Of a stretch of 64,000 nucleotides of DNA, positions 22,304 through 35,277 are shown piece after piece. Both the position numbers and the translations under genes were made by a program. The stretch's first letter is position 1; every line of letters begins with the position of its first letter. Source of the stretch: Craterostigma plantagineum (Eukaryota; Streptophyta; Magnoliopsida; Lamiales; Linderniaceae); NCBI GenBank assembly GCA_027422505.1, contig JAPQWV010000050.1:1612001-1676000 (forward strand), in the 5' to 3' direction. The notes below the pieces were generated by a model, which had not been told where the DNA came from, made no database searches, and saw only the letters and a program-made list of their open reading frames with translations.

Positions 22304-22734
22304 TTACATATAATGTTGGAGGTCCGTATCAACTTTCCAGAGAAAAGCTGAAATCCTTGATTGCAATTTTTTTCCCGCAGGCAAATCAAATGGGTTATCT
22401 ACCTCTAGTTCGCAATAATAGTCAGATATTGAATGACCATCCTTAAGCTTATCCAGAAATCGATCAGCCCTTTGGAGGTGGATAGACGCCTGCATTATAT
22501 TATACTACCATGCAATGAAGGAAAAATTAATAAACGAAACAAAATAAAATATATCAACAAAACAACATAGCAAAAGCAATGGCAAGTCAACAACATGAGT
22601 TTCAGGCTCATTGACTGTCCATTCTTCTTAAGGTTCTTTGCCCTCCATGAATAGAGAAGGCGAACAACAATGATTCCACAATCAGCTTTAGGTTTCAATT
22701 TGTCTTGAGCAGAGATCTTCCTTATATGATCCAT
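22304..22734 (-). pseudogene. possible RPA1/DUF223-like OB-fold fragments
   Basis: Two exon-like frames separated by a short AT-rich intron-like gap. The first (22734 to about 22590) reads GIIVVRLLYSWRAKNLKK then a SLKLM strand, which resembles strand 1-2 of the replication protein A OB-fold in plants. The second starts after a gcag acceptor near 22495 and reads ASIHLQRADRFLDKLKDG, resembling the following OB strand and helix. Plants carry many such RPA-like domains in helicase-related and Helitron-derived genes. No complete domain is present. The call rests on motif resemblance only. Confidence 0.35.
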
Positions 22735-23603
22735 GGTTCAAGACCCAGATTGCAATATATTGATGAGGAGACAACATTATAAGCATTATATAGGAAAATA
22801 AGTCTCCTGAACTTCGACAATATTAAAAATTTGTCAATGAAAACCAAACATGGAACAAAAATTAGGATTAATGTTAATAAGACATCACATACAACGATTG
22901 TGAAAGAACATTGCACCACTATAAGACGGTTGAAATTCAAACTATTCAGAAGGAACATAAGGCACATTAATAGCCCATTCAACGTATTTATCAATCGTTC
23001 ATAAGACCAAACGATTCCCCGATTGTTGAAATTCATTGTGGATGAGTAAGAACTAAAGCAACATTAATGGCTCGGTAAGCGACAAATTTACGCATGACCA
23101 TACACAACGAACCAATCGAACATTAAAACGTACCAACCGAACATATGGATATAACGCCGTAAGACTAGAATTTAAAGCATTTCATTTACTTCGATTGCCC
23201 TGAGGTACAATGAATTAGTCACTCATCAAACTATATCAATAAACGACTCACTGCAATTTATAAATCCATGACTTCCTGGAATGACACATCAACAAAACCG
23301 GTCGACTAGCGTCTGACACCACCGAACAATTTCACCGGAATTCTTATCTCGCAATATTATTGGTTGGGAGGGGACTCCGTTGCTGACGTGTCAGCACAGA
23401 AAAGAGTCCATCCAACTTTTATATATATAATTATCAGTACAAAAAAGTACGAAAAAAGACTCTCATTCATCAGTGATACAGAAAAGCGACGATAACGGCC
23501 AAGAATGTCAACGGCAAGCACCCACAACACGTTGCCCGGCGGCAAAGGAGAACCGAAGGGCGTGTTAGGCTGTGACGTCGGGCCACCGACGATCCGGCGC
23601 ACT
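22735..23603. other. intergenic, no gene recognised
   Basis: AT-rich spacer downstream of the metallopeptidase gene's stop codon (at 23604-23606, minus strand). It includes that gene's presumed 3' UTR near 23400-23603. Confidence 0.45.
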
Positions 23604-26600
23604 TCAAAATAAGTAAGTGGAGATGAAGCTTGTGAAGGCAGTGATATCCATCCACTTGGGGAAAAGGCTTTTCAATCTCTTCGTTGAATGAGACAAACGC
23701 AGCTCTACTGCTGCAGTTTCAACTCTCAAAGCTTCAGAGCTGTTTGCCTACACGAATAATTAATAAAATCAACAAACAAATATATAACTAAACACCCCAA
23801 ATTTCACAATTAGTTTTAAGAAATTCAATGGTTAAATAGATACACTCTTATTATGCTTCCCTCACGGAGACGTCCAAATAACAGTGAAAGTGCTATATTC
23901 AAACCTATGATTCGAGAAATTGTGACCACTGATGAAGCTATGCAGAAATTGGGTTGAAAACCCAGAATAAATATTTGATTCATACGTATAGTCATCCGTT
24001 CATTAACTGTTCAAAATGATAAGATTATTATCATGGCATTTACCTCCAACCAGAATTTCCAATTATCAGCACTTGATCCACTCAGCCGGCATATGTACGA
24101 TTTTTGTCCGCTTCCTCCTATTTCCGACAAGTGCCAAACTAGAATCTCTAAATAGATCGAAAAATAAAATGGAAAAAAAGGCAGCAAAGTCTAAAATTAC
24201 CAGGAGCTGGAAGTACATTATCTGCAAATGACCAATTTGATAGAGGGCCTGTAATGTTGAGCACGACAACCCATACCTCTTCCAACGAACTATTATTGCA
24301 TGTGAGGTAACAAAAAATAATGATTCAACTCAAAGATATTAATAGTTATCAACTGAATGTTTGAGGAATCTTATAACTACCCAGGGGAAAATTCCAAGAA
24401 GACCCTGCGATGCCCCTCGTTAATAGATACCCGCTGTTTTTCAAATAAACGGGGAAGATGGGTATATTGCTGCGCTATTTCATCAGCTGATGCCGGAAAC
24501 TTTAAGCTTCCTGAGAATAACGAAGATATAGGAAAAATCCCCTGTGCATAGTAGCTAGCAATCACCATGGGGCAAAGGTTGTCTGCATATTTTTCTTCTG
24601 GTAATAATAATGGAAACAAGAAATATACACATCAAGTTATCACCTTCCATGTCTCAGGCCGAGATGCGATGAGCTTATCGAAGCTTAGTTCTCCTAAATC
24701 TACATTCAGCTCACTCACCACCTCTGGTGCATGTTTGAAGACAAAAATGAGCGAGTTTGAGTCCAATACCGCGAAGTCAAAGCTAGCCTCTAGCATCACG
24801 TTGTCCGCATCTGCCAAGCAAAAGACCGAAAAGAAATAATCATTGGCTTTCTTCTTACATAGCACGTGAGAAAATCCATCGATTTTTATTACATTACCTC
24901 TGATCTCAACAGTGTGTTGGAGGACGACTCTTTTAGGCGCTTCACTACTGTAAGGAAAGAACTGCGATGAAACCGCCAACGCAATAACAGCGGCGTGCAA
25001 CAATAGTCCAATAACTGAAACCTTCGATAGCCAATTTTCAACTACAGGTAGAAGAGGACCCAGGCACAACCCTGTTACAACTCCAATAACCAATGCAACT
25101 ATAACGTCGGGAATAAAGAACCCTGCGACAGATCATCTCAAGTTATTACTAAGTTCCAAAGGAGAATGAAAAAATTTTAGTTAGATTACCGACCATACGG
25201 ATGTGGAAGAGAGCCAGCCAGTCCCATTTTCTCCATTAAGAATGTAGCAATTAAGCCACCGAGATATATCGAATGCATTATGCAAGGGATTAAAGGTATC
25301 CCATAGCTTGCCGTCGACCTGAAAATTAAAGCGGTTCTTTGTCTAGCAATAGTTGTAAATTGTGATGGCAAGACACAAATATTTGAAATGTTAAGTTTAC
25401 CAGAATGAGATTGACTGTATTTTATTTCCTTTTACCTGAGAGATTGGTACTTGAAGAACTTGACGGAGAGACGAAATAAGATCCATGCAGGTAGCATAAA
25501 AGCTGATATTGTGAACGTCACGAAACCTCCTCCCAATCCAGATTTTAAGAATACCTATTTTCAGGAGAATTATAAGCTACGTGATGTTTTTCAAGACAAC
25601 CACTCTTACATACAATAAATATAGGCATGCGGAAATCACATACTATGTTAAGAATAGCATAGAACCCAAATGATCCCCAGAATCTTGCTTCATAAATCAA
25701 TTCCTGGGTCAATGAAATTCAATTTTGTAATGTACGTAATTTTTGGTTGGAAAAGAACAACAATAACATCTAACTTGTCTGCGGTTATTCAAATTCGGAG
25801 AGCACACCTCTTTTGACCCTGCAAGAATTGATGCATCCTGAGATAGAGAAAAGTTTCTGAAAATAAATCCAGGAAGCAACAAGCCAATTAGCGAGCAGGG
25901 CACAAACATCATGAAAGCCAGCTGTTGATTGGCAAACCTGCAATAAACAATCCAGGCAGAGACATAAACATAGAGAACCAAACAGTAAAAAATAGAAGTT
26001 ATTACTACTACTTTAACAATGACTCAAAAAACCAGATACACAGTCGCTTGGAGAAAATTCATGAGTAGAAATTGGACTTGTACCAATGCATTGAATGGCG
26101 AGAGAATAGCAGTCTCAAGATGGCAAAAACTACGGGAACAACAACGGCTAGTAAAATACCTGCTGCATGGTACAATAGACCTGCATGAGAGCAATCAGCT
26201 TCCTTCTGTAAGAACTCAACCGCAGAAACGGTTCTTTAAAGTTGAGAAATATTTTATACCTTTCACGAAGTCCCAATAAGCCCATATCGAAGACAACAAT
26301 CGTCCATGTGCCAAACGCAGCATGAGTGGCATGAGGAGGAATATGGCAATAGGAATACTGTGAAGAAACTCAGCGTTCCTTTTAGGGTAGAAAATCTGAA
26401 AAATTCCAAATTTCAAAATCAATACCATAGGAAGTTGTAAACTAGTCTGATCTTGAAAAATACCATACCATGAATCGAGAGTAATAGTCAAAGTAAGTAG
26501 CCCTCTCAGTATCCAAACCACCAGTTGCTTCTCTACGTGACCTTCTCTCTTGTAAATTTCGTAGTTCGGATGAATTGGTGAAAGCTTTCATAGCACTTAA

Positions 26601-29223
26601 CAAGTTCTCACCACGCACTTGCATACTTCCAGGTCTGATTAAGAGGACAAAGATCAAAGATTAATCTGTTGTCTGAAGAACAAAATCCAGTAAATGGTAC
26701 CAAAACCAGCACATACAAAAGTCTATCAACTGTATCAGAGGCTGTGTGGTAATAAAATCCACCGAGCAAGAAGATAATGTCCAATCCAGGAATATCCCCA
26801 AACTCTTCGGCGAACATTCTATAGTCTGTGTCACCAGGAAGTGCACCAAAAAAGTCCTATGCAGGAAGAGTCAATGTTTGAAGACTCGTTAATGAAGTCA
26901 TAGATTACAAATCTATATCACTAACTTAACTTAACTATAATAGGAGACATAAGAACAGTTTCAGATTAGACGAAAATATTTGTACCGGAGCTGCACTGTT
27001 TGCCATGGGATATACAGCTGATTTGGCATATACAGCTGAAGGCCATGATCCAGGTCCAGATCGACACACTAAGTCTGTTGTTGATTGACGTGTATAATAC
27101 AATATAATCTTATATAAAAAACTTAAGATCCATGCAAAAATGTTCAAAATGTGGTTCAAGATAAATATTTTGTAGGAAAACAGAGATCATATATATCATG
27201 CGTCATGACTACTGACTAGTCTGACCAATCATAAATCACATATAACATGCATTCCAGGGAACTAACCTATGCCTCCTGTCCCAAATGCTTCCACATTAAT
27301 AAAAGCTCCAATTGTGTCTCGCCACTTGTTTGTTGTCGTGAAGCCGTGTGAACCCTGCGCCATAATAAGTTATCTAACACAACAGTGAGGAGGTAATAAA
27401 TTCAAGCATACAAGGGAAAACATGATTCATTCAAACAGAATATTAGCCGCCGTTATTCGACAATGTGACTTTAAAGTCACCACCCAAATTAACATTGAGA
27501 AATGCTATTACTCGCAACTCTCACCAGCAAAAATATTTCTTCTGCTCCATTAAATAAGAATATCACTGGACGTGGAGGAACCCATTCAGAATCTATGGTA
27601 AGCCTTGCTAACTCAAGCAATGATGCTGAGAGTGAAAAACAGAAAGAGAATTAAATCTTAAACTCCATGCAATCTGAAACCATTAAGATTCTGAAAAAGG
27701 AAAAAAAGGAAAAGGAAAGAAAAAACCCACCAACGCATGAACCACAATCACCAGCCCCAGGAGAACCAGGCAGTGTATCAAAATGACCGTTCAACAAAAC
27801 TGAAGGATCACTATCTCGAGAATCTATTGACGAAATCCTGCAAAGATTTTATCGAGAGCAGCATATAAGATATGCGAAAATTTAATTAAGGAACACAAGA
27901 AACACTGTCGCACCAACTGTAGGTAACTATTACCTCATTAGTATGTTTGTAAGATTTCTATAAGCTTGAGATAAGCTCTGACCTAAAAAGATAACATTAA
28001 ATGAGCCGCTCACAGTTGTTTCTTCTATCTCTATCCTGCAAGCATGCATTTAAGCAACGATAAAATCAGATGGAATTTAAAAAGAAATCAAGTATGTGTA
28101 AAATCAGCCAACCGATAATTTGGTCCAGCTCGTTCCTTGATCATTTCTAACTGTGTTTTAATGTATGCCGCAGCCTTTCTTAGACCCGGACTCCCCTCCT
28201 ATATTTGAATAACTAAAAAACTTAGATTATCAGTTGAATGATTTATTCACATTTGCAGTCAAAAGAAACATAAAACACAGTAATGGTAGAGGAAGAGATT
28301 CATCTATCAACAAAACCATACTTAGATCACATACATATATCATGACCGAGATACAGAGCGCGCGCACACACACACACCCCAGTGCCATCAACGAATTTGT
28401 ACTAAAGAACATCAAAACGAAATTGAAACAAATTATGAGCAAATATTATGTGAACCATACATATTCAATAACATAAATTTCTAAGCAGCCATACAAATTC
28501 GTTACATAAATCCTTATCCACGATAGGTCAAAACTTATATTTCATCTAATAAGGAGACCTGTCCTATAGTTATCATAAACCCATGCTTATATTCATAGTC
28601 ATACACTGCAATTAAACATTGTAATATATGTCTAAGATATTGCTTCGTCAAGCTATCATCTTGGACGATAAGAAATTTTGGTTCATAAAAAGCTATAGTA
28701 GTTGCATCAAGAGCACAAACCTGACTCAAGATAGTTAGGGACTTAGCGAGTTCTTTAAATCAATTTTCACCTTAATTCGAGCTGTCCTACAGAGCTGTGT
28801 TCGCAAATACTACCAAATTTTGAGTCGATTATCAAGTAGCTGTATGCGGTGTAAGCTCAATTGGATACTTTCGCTAATCTTTGCTCGTTACCAAGTTACC
28901 ACCCATATATCCTCATTGTTCGAGTATGCCATTACCATACTATATACATCGCTAGATTTATCTTAAAAACTACAGACAAATCACCGCCCCCATTTCGTTT
29001 CACTAACCTGACGGCCGCCGATGTCCTCGGACAAAACTCGCACGTGCTCGATGGCCCTTGCCTCCGAGAATCGATCGAGCGGAGCCTCCAATCCGAGAGG
29101 TTCGATGAGCTTCATGTGGATGACGGAATAAACAAGGCATGACGCCAAGCTGTAGAGAGCTGACAGAGCAAACAGCACTTTGAATCCGTTTACGTCGCCG
29201 GCGCCGAGACGGAAGATCGCCAT
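23604..29223 (-). CDS. ER-type M28 zinc metallopeptidase, 902 aa
   Basis: A multi-pass membrane Zn-aminopeptidase of peptidase family M28, the endoplasmic reticulum metallopeptidase 1 type (Arabidopsis At1g67420-like). Twenty exons join in phase: 29008-29223, 28113-28198, 27934-28035, 27731-27837, 27525-27625, 27267-27354, 26986-27074, 26717-26856, 26469-26634, 26260-26395, 26084-26180, 25808-25937, 25644-25703, 25436-25554, 25194-25318, 24644-25122, 24381-24541, 24201-24289, 24044-24117, 23604-23747. Zinc and catalytic residues are readable: NGHFD (H153, D155), GAGD (D165), NGAEE (E199, E200), E226 and the late YYHT (H300). One N-terminal membrane helix (about 13-35) precedes the peptidase domain and several follow (about 370-640), with a lumenal C-terminus ending ITAFTSFISTYLF. 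The ATG at 29223 is chosen; the frame upstream opens only at a TTG. The gene appears intact. Confidence 0.92.
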
Positions 29224-29982
29224 GGAGTGGAGTGTAGAGAACTGTACGGCTTCCAACTGTAGGCTATGGCCGGTCGGCCATGATTTGCTCTATAAATATA
29301 CTCTTGATAATTCTAATCAAGGTAAATTGTTTAAAAGCTTCCAGTTCTTGAATAATATTAAAATAAACCCTCACATTTTACTTAACAGATGAAAGCACTC
29401 CACATTGGTATTTCTTGTATATATATGCATTATTTATAGTTTACTAGCCGTGGTTGTAACCTCCTTAAATTAATAACATTGAAATTATTACATTTATTAA
29501 TTTATGGAGATATAATATCGATATATTAATATTTTATTTGAATCAAAATATCTTAGTGAACGTCGTGACAGAGTGAATCAAATTGAACATGAATAATACT
29601 GATCATTTATTTGTTGTAATGATATTTTACATATTTGACATGATAATCGTAGCAAAGCTCGTGAATATGTTAAATTGTAATATTTTAACAAATAATCATA
29701 ATATTTTAATTGTAATATTTATAATTTATTAATTTATAGTTTTAATAGTACCTAATATTTACAAATGGATTCTCCAAAAAATTATTTTAATATTTAGAGA
29801 GTATGTTAATTTATAGTGTATTAATTTATGGAGGTTTTACTGTATGTTCTTTTTTAACGCATGCATGTGAACGTATTATTGTCTACGTAGTTTTAACTAT
29901 AAAAATATTGAACTAACGAATCCAAATGAGGAGAGAATTGCAACACAGGCCAAGTCCCATAAAATTTTATTATTTTAGATAG
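29224..29982. other. promoter region and AT-rich spacer with MITE remnant
   Basis: An inverted pair AACCTCCTTAAATTAATA (29458-29475) and TATTAATTTATGGAGGTT (about 29819-29836, followed by TTACTGTA) brackets a small MITE-like unit. The following 120 bp, up to about 29960, recurs at 35950-36075. Confidence 0.5.
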
Positions 29983-30103
29983 TATGTGGAGATATTACAG
30001 ACACGTACACTGACGTGATACGAAAACAGCTACAACAATATAAGGAGTAGGCTACAGAAAATGATCAGAGGAGAGGAAGATCTGAGCTGTTGTGGTGGTC
30101 TTT

Positions 30104-30386
30104 CTTCCTCCCAGGGACGGACCCAGGCATGACAACTTGGGGGGTCAAACTGTAGATAAAAATTTATTTGTGGTAAAAAATAAGAGTTATTTTGAGGGGC
30201 AAAAAAAAAATACTGGGATGAATCGAACCCAACTAGGTCTGCCCTGAGACACTCATGGTTAATGTGATTACCACTGGACTACATGACAAATATTGAAATA
30301 TTGATATAGGATAACTCTTTAATGAATTCGGCTGGGGGGTCAACTGCCCACCCAAGCCCCTATGTAGGTCCGTCACTGCTTCCTCC
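30104..30386. mobile_element. hAT-type MITE, 267 bp
   Basis: The element at 30112-30378 begins CAGGGACGGACC and ends GGTCCGTCACTG, a 12-bp inverted repeat with one mismatch. It is flanked by a perfect 8-bp duplication CTTCCTCC (30104-30111 and 30379-30386). The partner LTR has a single uninterrupted CTTCCTCC, showing the empty site. On its minus strand it holds tRNA-like promoter boxes (see next entry). Confidence 0.9.
30219..30281 (-). other. tRNA-like A and B boxes inside the MITE
   Basis: On the minus strand, TAGTCCAGTGG (30271-30281) fits the Pol III A box and GGTTCGATTCA (30219-30229) fits the B box with one mismatch, about 41 bp apart. It resembles a decayed tRNA body. No foldable acceptor stem is obvious, so it is not called a tRNA gene. 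Confidence 0.45.
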
Positions 30387-30724
30387 GCTAAATGCCTCTA
30401 TTTATAGGCAACTATCTGCATTGATTTTTTATGTGAACTGAAGGATGTGAACATATCAAAAATCAAACTCATGCGCGTCATTCCTTAGCCGAAGAAAAAT
30501 GTTAGGTGCCTCCCTTTATGAAAATAAAAAACGGCACCTACTAGAAACTTCTTCCTTGCTTTTATCCCACGTGAAGATTCCTTATTTTGCATTAGCTGTT
30601 TTTGAATAGTCAAAGCTGCCCAAAGGTCACGTCAACAAATCTCCACCTTGACCTTTGGTTTCGTAAATTATTCCACCTTAATTAGTAACACCTTTATTTC
30701 CCTCCGACCTTAGCCCCTGACGGG

Positions 30725-33700
30725 CTACTTCACCAACTTTAAAACACCAATCAAGTCCAAGCAATGCTTGAACTTGGAAACTGGAAGAGCCTTCGTAAAC
30801 ATATCTGCAGGATTATCCTTCGTGTTAATCTTCTTGACAAACACTTTCTTATCTGCAATGATATCACGAATAAAATGATACTTAACATGAATATGTTTAG
30901 TCCTTTCGTGATACATCTGATCCTTAGTCAAATGAATCGCACTTTGACTATCACAGAAAATAGTAATGACTCCCAGGTTCTGGGTTAATTCGGTGAATAA
31001 CCCCGTTAACCATAATGCTTCCTTGATTGCATCAGTAATTGCCATGTATTCTGCTTCAGTAGTAGATAACGTCACTACGTGCTGTAGAGTAGCTTTCCAG
31101 CTAACTGCACAACCTCCAATACAAAATACATAACCAGTAAGAGATCGTCGTTTATCGAGATCACCTGCGTAGTCTGAATCGACGAAGCCAACGAGAGTAT
31201 CACTGTTTCTGCCAAACTCCAAACAAAAGCTTAGAGTACCCTTCAAGTATCTGAGAATCCACTTCACTGCTTGCCAATGTTCCTTCCCTGGGTTAGCCAT
31301 ATACCTGCTAACAAGACTAACAACCTGTGAAATATCAGGACGTGTACATACAATTGCATACATAATACTGCCAACTGCACTCGAGTAGGGAACTCGTGCC
31401 ATGTATGCTTCTTCCTCATCTGATGATGGTGACTGAGCAGCTCATAGCCTAAAATGGCTAGCTAGAGGAGTAGTGACTGGTTTGGCATCGTGCATGCCAA
31501 AACGCTCCAAAACTTTCTTAAGGTAACTTTCCTGGGTCAGGTGCAACTTACTAGCTCCTCTATCACGTCTAATCTCCATACCAAGAATCTTCTTAGCTGC
31601 TCCTAAATCCTTCATTTCAAATTCACCATTCAATAAGGCCTTCAACTGGTGAATTTCTGCAAGATTCTTAGCCGCAATGAGCATGTCATCAACATATAAC
31701 ACTAGATAAATGAACGAACTGTCATTTAACTTCTGGAAGTAAACACAACTATCATGCTCCTGGAGAAACCATGACCCAACATGAAAGAATCAAAACGTTT
31801 ATACCACTGTCTTGGAGACTGCTTTAATCCGTATAAGGATTTCTTCAGTAAACAAACTTGGTCTTCCTTGCCTTCAACTATGAAGCCTTCAGATTGCTTC
31901 ATATAAATCTGTTCATCTAAATCGCCATGTAAGAACGCTGTCTTGACGTCAAGCTGTTCTAACTCCAAATCATACATGGCAACGAATGCAAGTAATACAC
32001 GAATAGAGCTATGTCTAACGACAGGTGAGAATATATCATTAAAATCAACACCTTGTACATGACTATAGCCTTTCGCGACTAATCGTGTCTTATACCTTGC
32101 ATCGTCAGAACCAGATAAACCTTCCTTTTTCTTGAAGACCCACTTACATCCGACTATTTTCTTTTTCTTCGGCGGCGGCACAAGAATCCAAGTACCATTC
32201 TTGTGCAGAGACTCCATTTCTTCATTCATCGCTACCAGCCACTTATCAGAATTATCATCGGTTATTGCCTCCGAGTAGGTAGAAGGTTCGTCGCCTCCAC
32301 CTGTTTCTTGCGCCACTGATAAAGCGTACGAAACTAAATTTACGTACCGCTGTGGTAGTCGAATCTCCCGTCTCTCCCTATCTCTGGCTATAGAATATTC
32401 CTGCTCGGTGCTTTCATCTGCAACATGATCTGAATCAGCATCTGGCTCATCCTCTTGATCTGTTGAACTCGTTGCAGGATCATTTGAAGGATCTTTGTTG
32501 ATCTCGAGCTCCACCTCGCTGTGTACACTATCCTTCTTTTCTTGATCAGAAGAATTAGTAGACTCTTTTGAAGGATGTAACATAGAAAACTCGTCAAATG
32601 TAACATCTCTGCTAATTATAAATTTGGGTGACTTGGGATCAGGATTATATAGTCTATATCCTTTCACCCCTGAAGCGTAACTGAGAAAAATACACTTTTT
32701 AGCTCTAGGCTCTAACTTTCCCTCGTTTACGTGCATATAAGCTGGGCACCCAAATATTCTTAAGTTGGAGTAATCAGCAGGAGTACCTGACCAAACTTCC
32801 TCAGGAGTCTTCAAATTGATCGGTGAACACGGTGAACGGTTGACAATATAACATGCTGCGGCGATAGCTTCAGCCCAAAAATCATTTGTCAACCCAGCGT
32901 TGGAGATCATACATCGAGCTCTCTCTAAAAGCGTTCGGTTCATGCGCTCGGCAACACCATTTTGTTGAGGCATCATTCGAACAGTGTGATGTCGAGCAAT
33001 TCCTTCATTTTTGCAAAACTCGTTGAACTCGCTTCCACAAAATTCTAAGCCATTATCTGTCCGCAACCGCTTGATCTGTTTTCCTGTCTACTTTTCAATC
33101 AAAGCTTTCCATTGTTTAAATGTTAGGAAAACATCACTTTTCTGCTCAAGAAAATAGACCCAAACTTTCCTCGAAAAATCATCGATGAAAGTCAACATAT
33201 ATCTTGCACCACCTTTGGACGGTACACGAGAAGGACCCCATACATCAGAATGAATATAGTCCAAAGTACCTTTCGTCATGTGGACTGCTAGCGAATTGAA
33301 GCTGACTCGTTTCTGCTTCCCAAAAATACAGTGTTCGCAAAAGTCCATGTTACCTGTACTTTGACCGTAAAGTAGGCCCCCCTTGCTCAAAATCGTCAAG
33401 CCTTTTTCTCCCATGTGTCCAAGACGCATATGCCATATCTCGTGGTATCAACCTTCGGGGATGTCGAAACTGCAGTGGAACCTGTAACAGTAGTTCCCTG
33501 CAAAATATACAAATTTCCAGACCTGCAAGCTTTCATCACGACGAGGGCACCTCTGGCAATTTTTAAAACTTCACCTTCACCTGAGAACCTGCACCCTTGA
33601 GATTCAAGTGTGCCTAAAGAGACAAGATTTCTCTTCATATCTGGAACGTGTCTGACTTCTGTGAGCATTCGGATGATTCCGTCGAACATCTTGATCCTCA

Positions 33701-34683
33701 CTGTGCCTTTACCAACAACTTTACACGGAGCATCACTTCCCATTAAAACATATCCACCATTGAATTTTTCATATGTGGAAAAACAATCTCTACTCCGACT
33801 TATGTGGTAGGAACAACCCGAATCTAAGATCCACTCATTATCAGACCTAACAATATTTGCAGTTGCTACAAAAATAGTTTCATCGCTCTCTTCAGCAGCT
33901 AAACTAGCTTCGACGGGTTTATTAAATTGCTGATTATTTTTCTCCTTGTTTTTTAATTTAAAACAATCAGCTTTAATGTGTCCCTTTTTCTTGCAAAAAT
34001 TACAGACTTTATTTCTGTACCTGGATTTTGACCGTTCTTTAGATCTGCTATTTTCAGCGTCTCTACGTTCTGGTCTTCCCCGTGAAAATAGGCCTTTTGT
34101 CTGGCTACCACTTGTTTCTCCCGTAATATCCCTGTCTATCTGTTCTTTTGATTGTAAAGCGGATTTGACACTTGAATATGATATCGTATCTTTTCCGTAT
34201 ATAATAGTGTCACGAAAATGCTTTAAAGACGAGGGAAGGGAACACAACAATATTATGGCCTGATCTTCGTCCGTCACTCTTACTTCTACGTTCGCCAAAT
34301 CAATAATAATAGAATCGAATTTATCGAGATGCGAAAGAATAGAAGTACCTTCCATCATTTTCATACTGTAAAGCTTCTGCTTTAAATAAAGCCGATTCTC
34401 CTTAGTCTTCTTCATGTAGATAGCTTTTAACGCATCTCACATACCCATGGCCGTCGTCTCCGTGGCAACTTCTTGTAAAACCTCGTAAGAGAGATTTAAT
34501 ATAGTTGGCTTTCTTGTCCAATTCATTAAATTGATCGTCCTTCATTTCGGTTGGTTTCTTCTTTGCGCCTTCAAGCGCTACCTCGCAACCGTCTTGAATG
34601 AGTATGGCCTCCATCTTGAGACTCCACATTGCAAAGTTGACATTTCTGTGGAACTTTTCAATTGACATTTTTGTTATCGTCAT
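30725..34683 (-). pseudogene. copia gag-pol, broken by stops and frameshifts
   Basis: From the ATG at 34683: Gag with a CNFCKKKGHIKADC zinc knuckle (near 34000), protease WILDSGCSYH (near 33825), integrase with RTDNGLEF (33065-33040) and NGVAERMNR, reverse transcriptase with YVDDMLIA (near 31695), and RNase H with [16 protein letters not shown] (near 31165). Interruptions: frameshift and stop in Gag near 34430; frameshift near 33425; an in-frame stop between the pieces at 33088 and 33066; frameshift near 31750 in the reverse transcriptase; an in-frame stop at 31439-31441. Closest in style to Tnt1-94-like polyproteins. Confidence 0.9.
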
Positions 34684-34724
34684 GGTGGCCTAAAAATAAA
34701 TCGGGGTTGGCTCTGATACCAATT

Positions 34725-35256
34725 TGTTAGGATATGCGGAAATTCCCGATAATTATTTTGCCCGAAAAATGACGATAATAAATAAACGAGACGAAAAATA
34801 AATTTGGACAGTGACACGAGATTTACGTGGTTCGGTCAGAATGACCTACGTCCACGGGCCGGAGGGTAGAACTTCTTTATTATGTGGAGATATTACAGAC
34901 ACGTACACTGACGTGGTACGAAAACAGCTACAACAATATAAGGAGTAGGCTACAGAAAATGATCAGAGGAGAGGAAGATCTGAGCTGTTGTGGTGGTCTT
35001 TCTTCCTCCGCTAAATGCCTCTATTTATAGGCAACTATTTGCATTGATTTTTTATGTGAACTGAAGGATGTGAACAAAAAATCAAACTCATGCGCGTCAT
35101 TCCTTAGCCGAAGAAAAATGTTAGGTGCCTCCCTTTATAACAATAAAAAACGGCACCTACTAGCAACTTATTCCTTGCTTTTATCCCACGTGAAGATTCC
35201 TTATTTTGCATTAGCTGTATTTGAATAGTCAAAGCTGCGCAAAGGTCACGTCAACA
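34725..35256 (-). repeat. 5' LTR of the defective copia element
   Basis: 532 bp. On the minus strand it starts TGTTGACGTGACC and ends TCCTAACA, directly before the tRNA-Met primer-binding site. A CTATTTATAG TATA-like box lies near 35020. Confidence 0.88.
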
Positions 35257-35277
35257 ATAGTTATAGTGTGTTAATTT

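Larger units (their letters stand above)
29983..30637 (-). repeat. 3' LTR, truncated and interrupted
   Basis: Homologous to 34881-35256, with the first about 156 bp (plus-strand order) of the partner LTR missing and a 267-bp MITE inserted at 30112-30378. Confidence 0.85.
29983..35256 (-). mobile_element. Ty1-copia element, Tnt1-like, defective
   Basis: A minus-strand element. Its 5' LTR is 34725-35256 (532 bp, TGTTGACG to CCTAACA on the minus strand) and its 3' LTR is 29983-30637, which lacks about 156 bp of the distal end and contains a later MITE. The primer-binding site TGGTATCAGAGCC is at 34709-34721 and a polypurine stretch GGTGGAGATT abuts the 3' LTR. Excluding the MITE, the LTRs differ at about eight positions over roughly 375 bp, so it is clearly older than the element at 12296. 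The coding region is broken. The element lies between the metallopeptidase gene and the helicase gene. Confidence 0.92.

Noticed and set aside
29221..29256. Earlier start for the metallopeptidase at 29256
   Set aside because: The codon there is TTG; the first ATG is 29223 and gives the N-terminus typical of the family.
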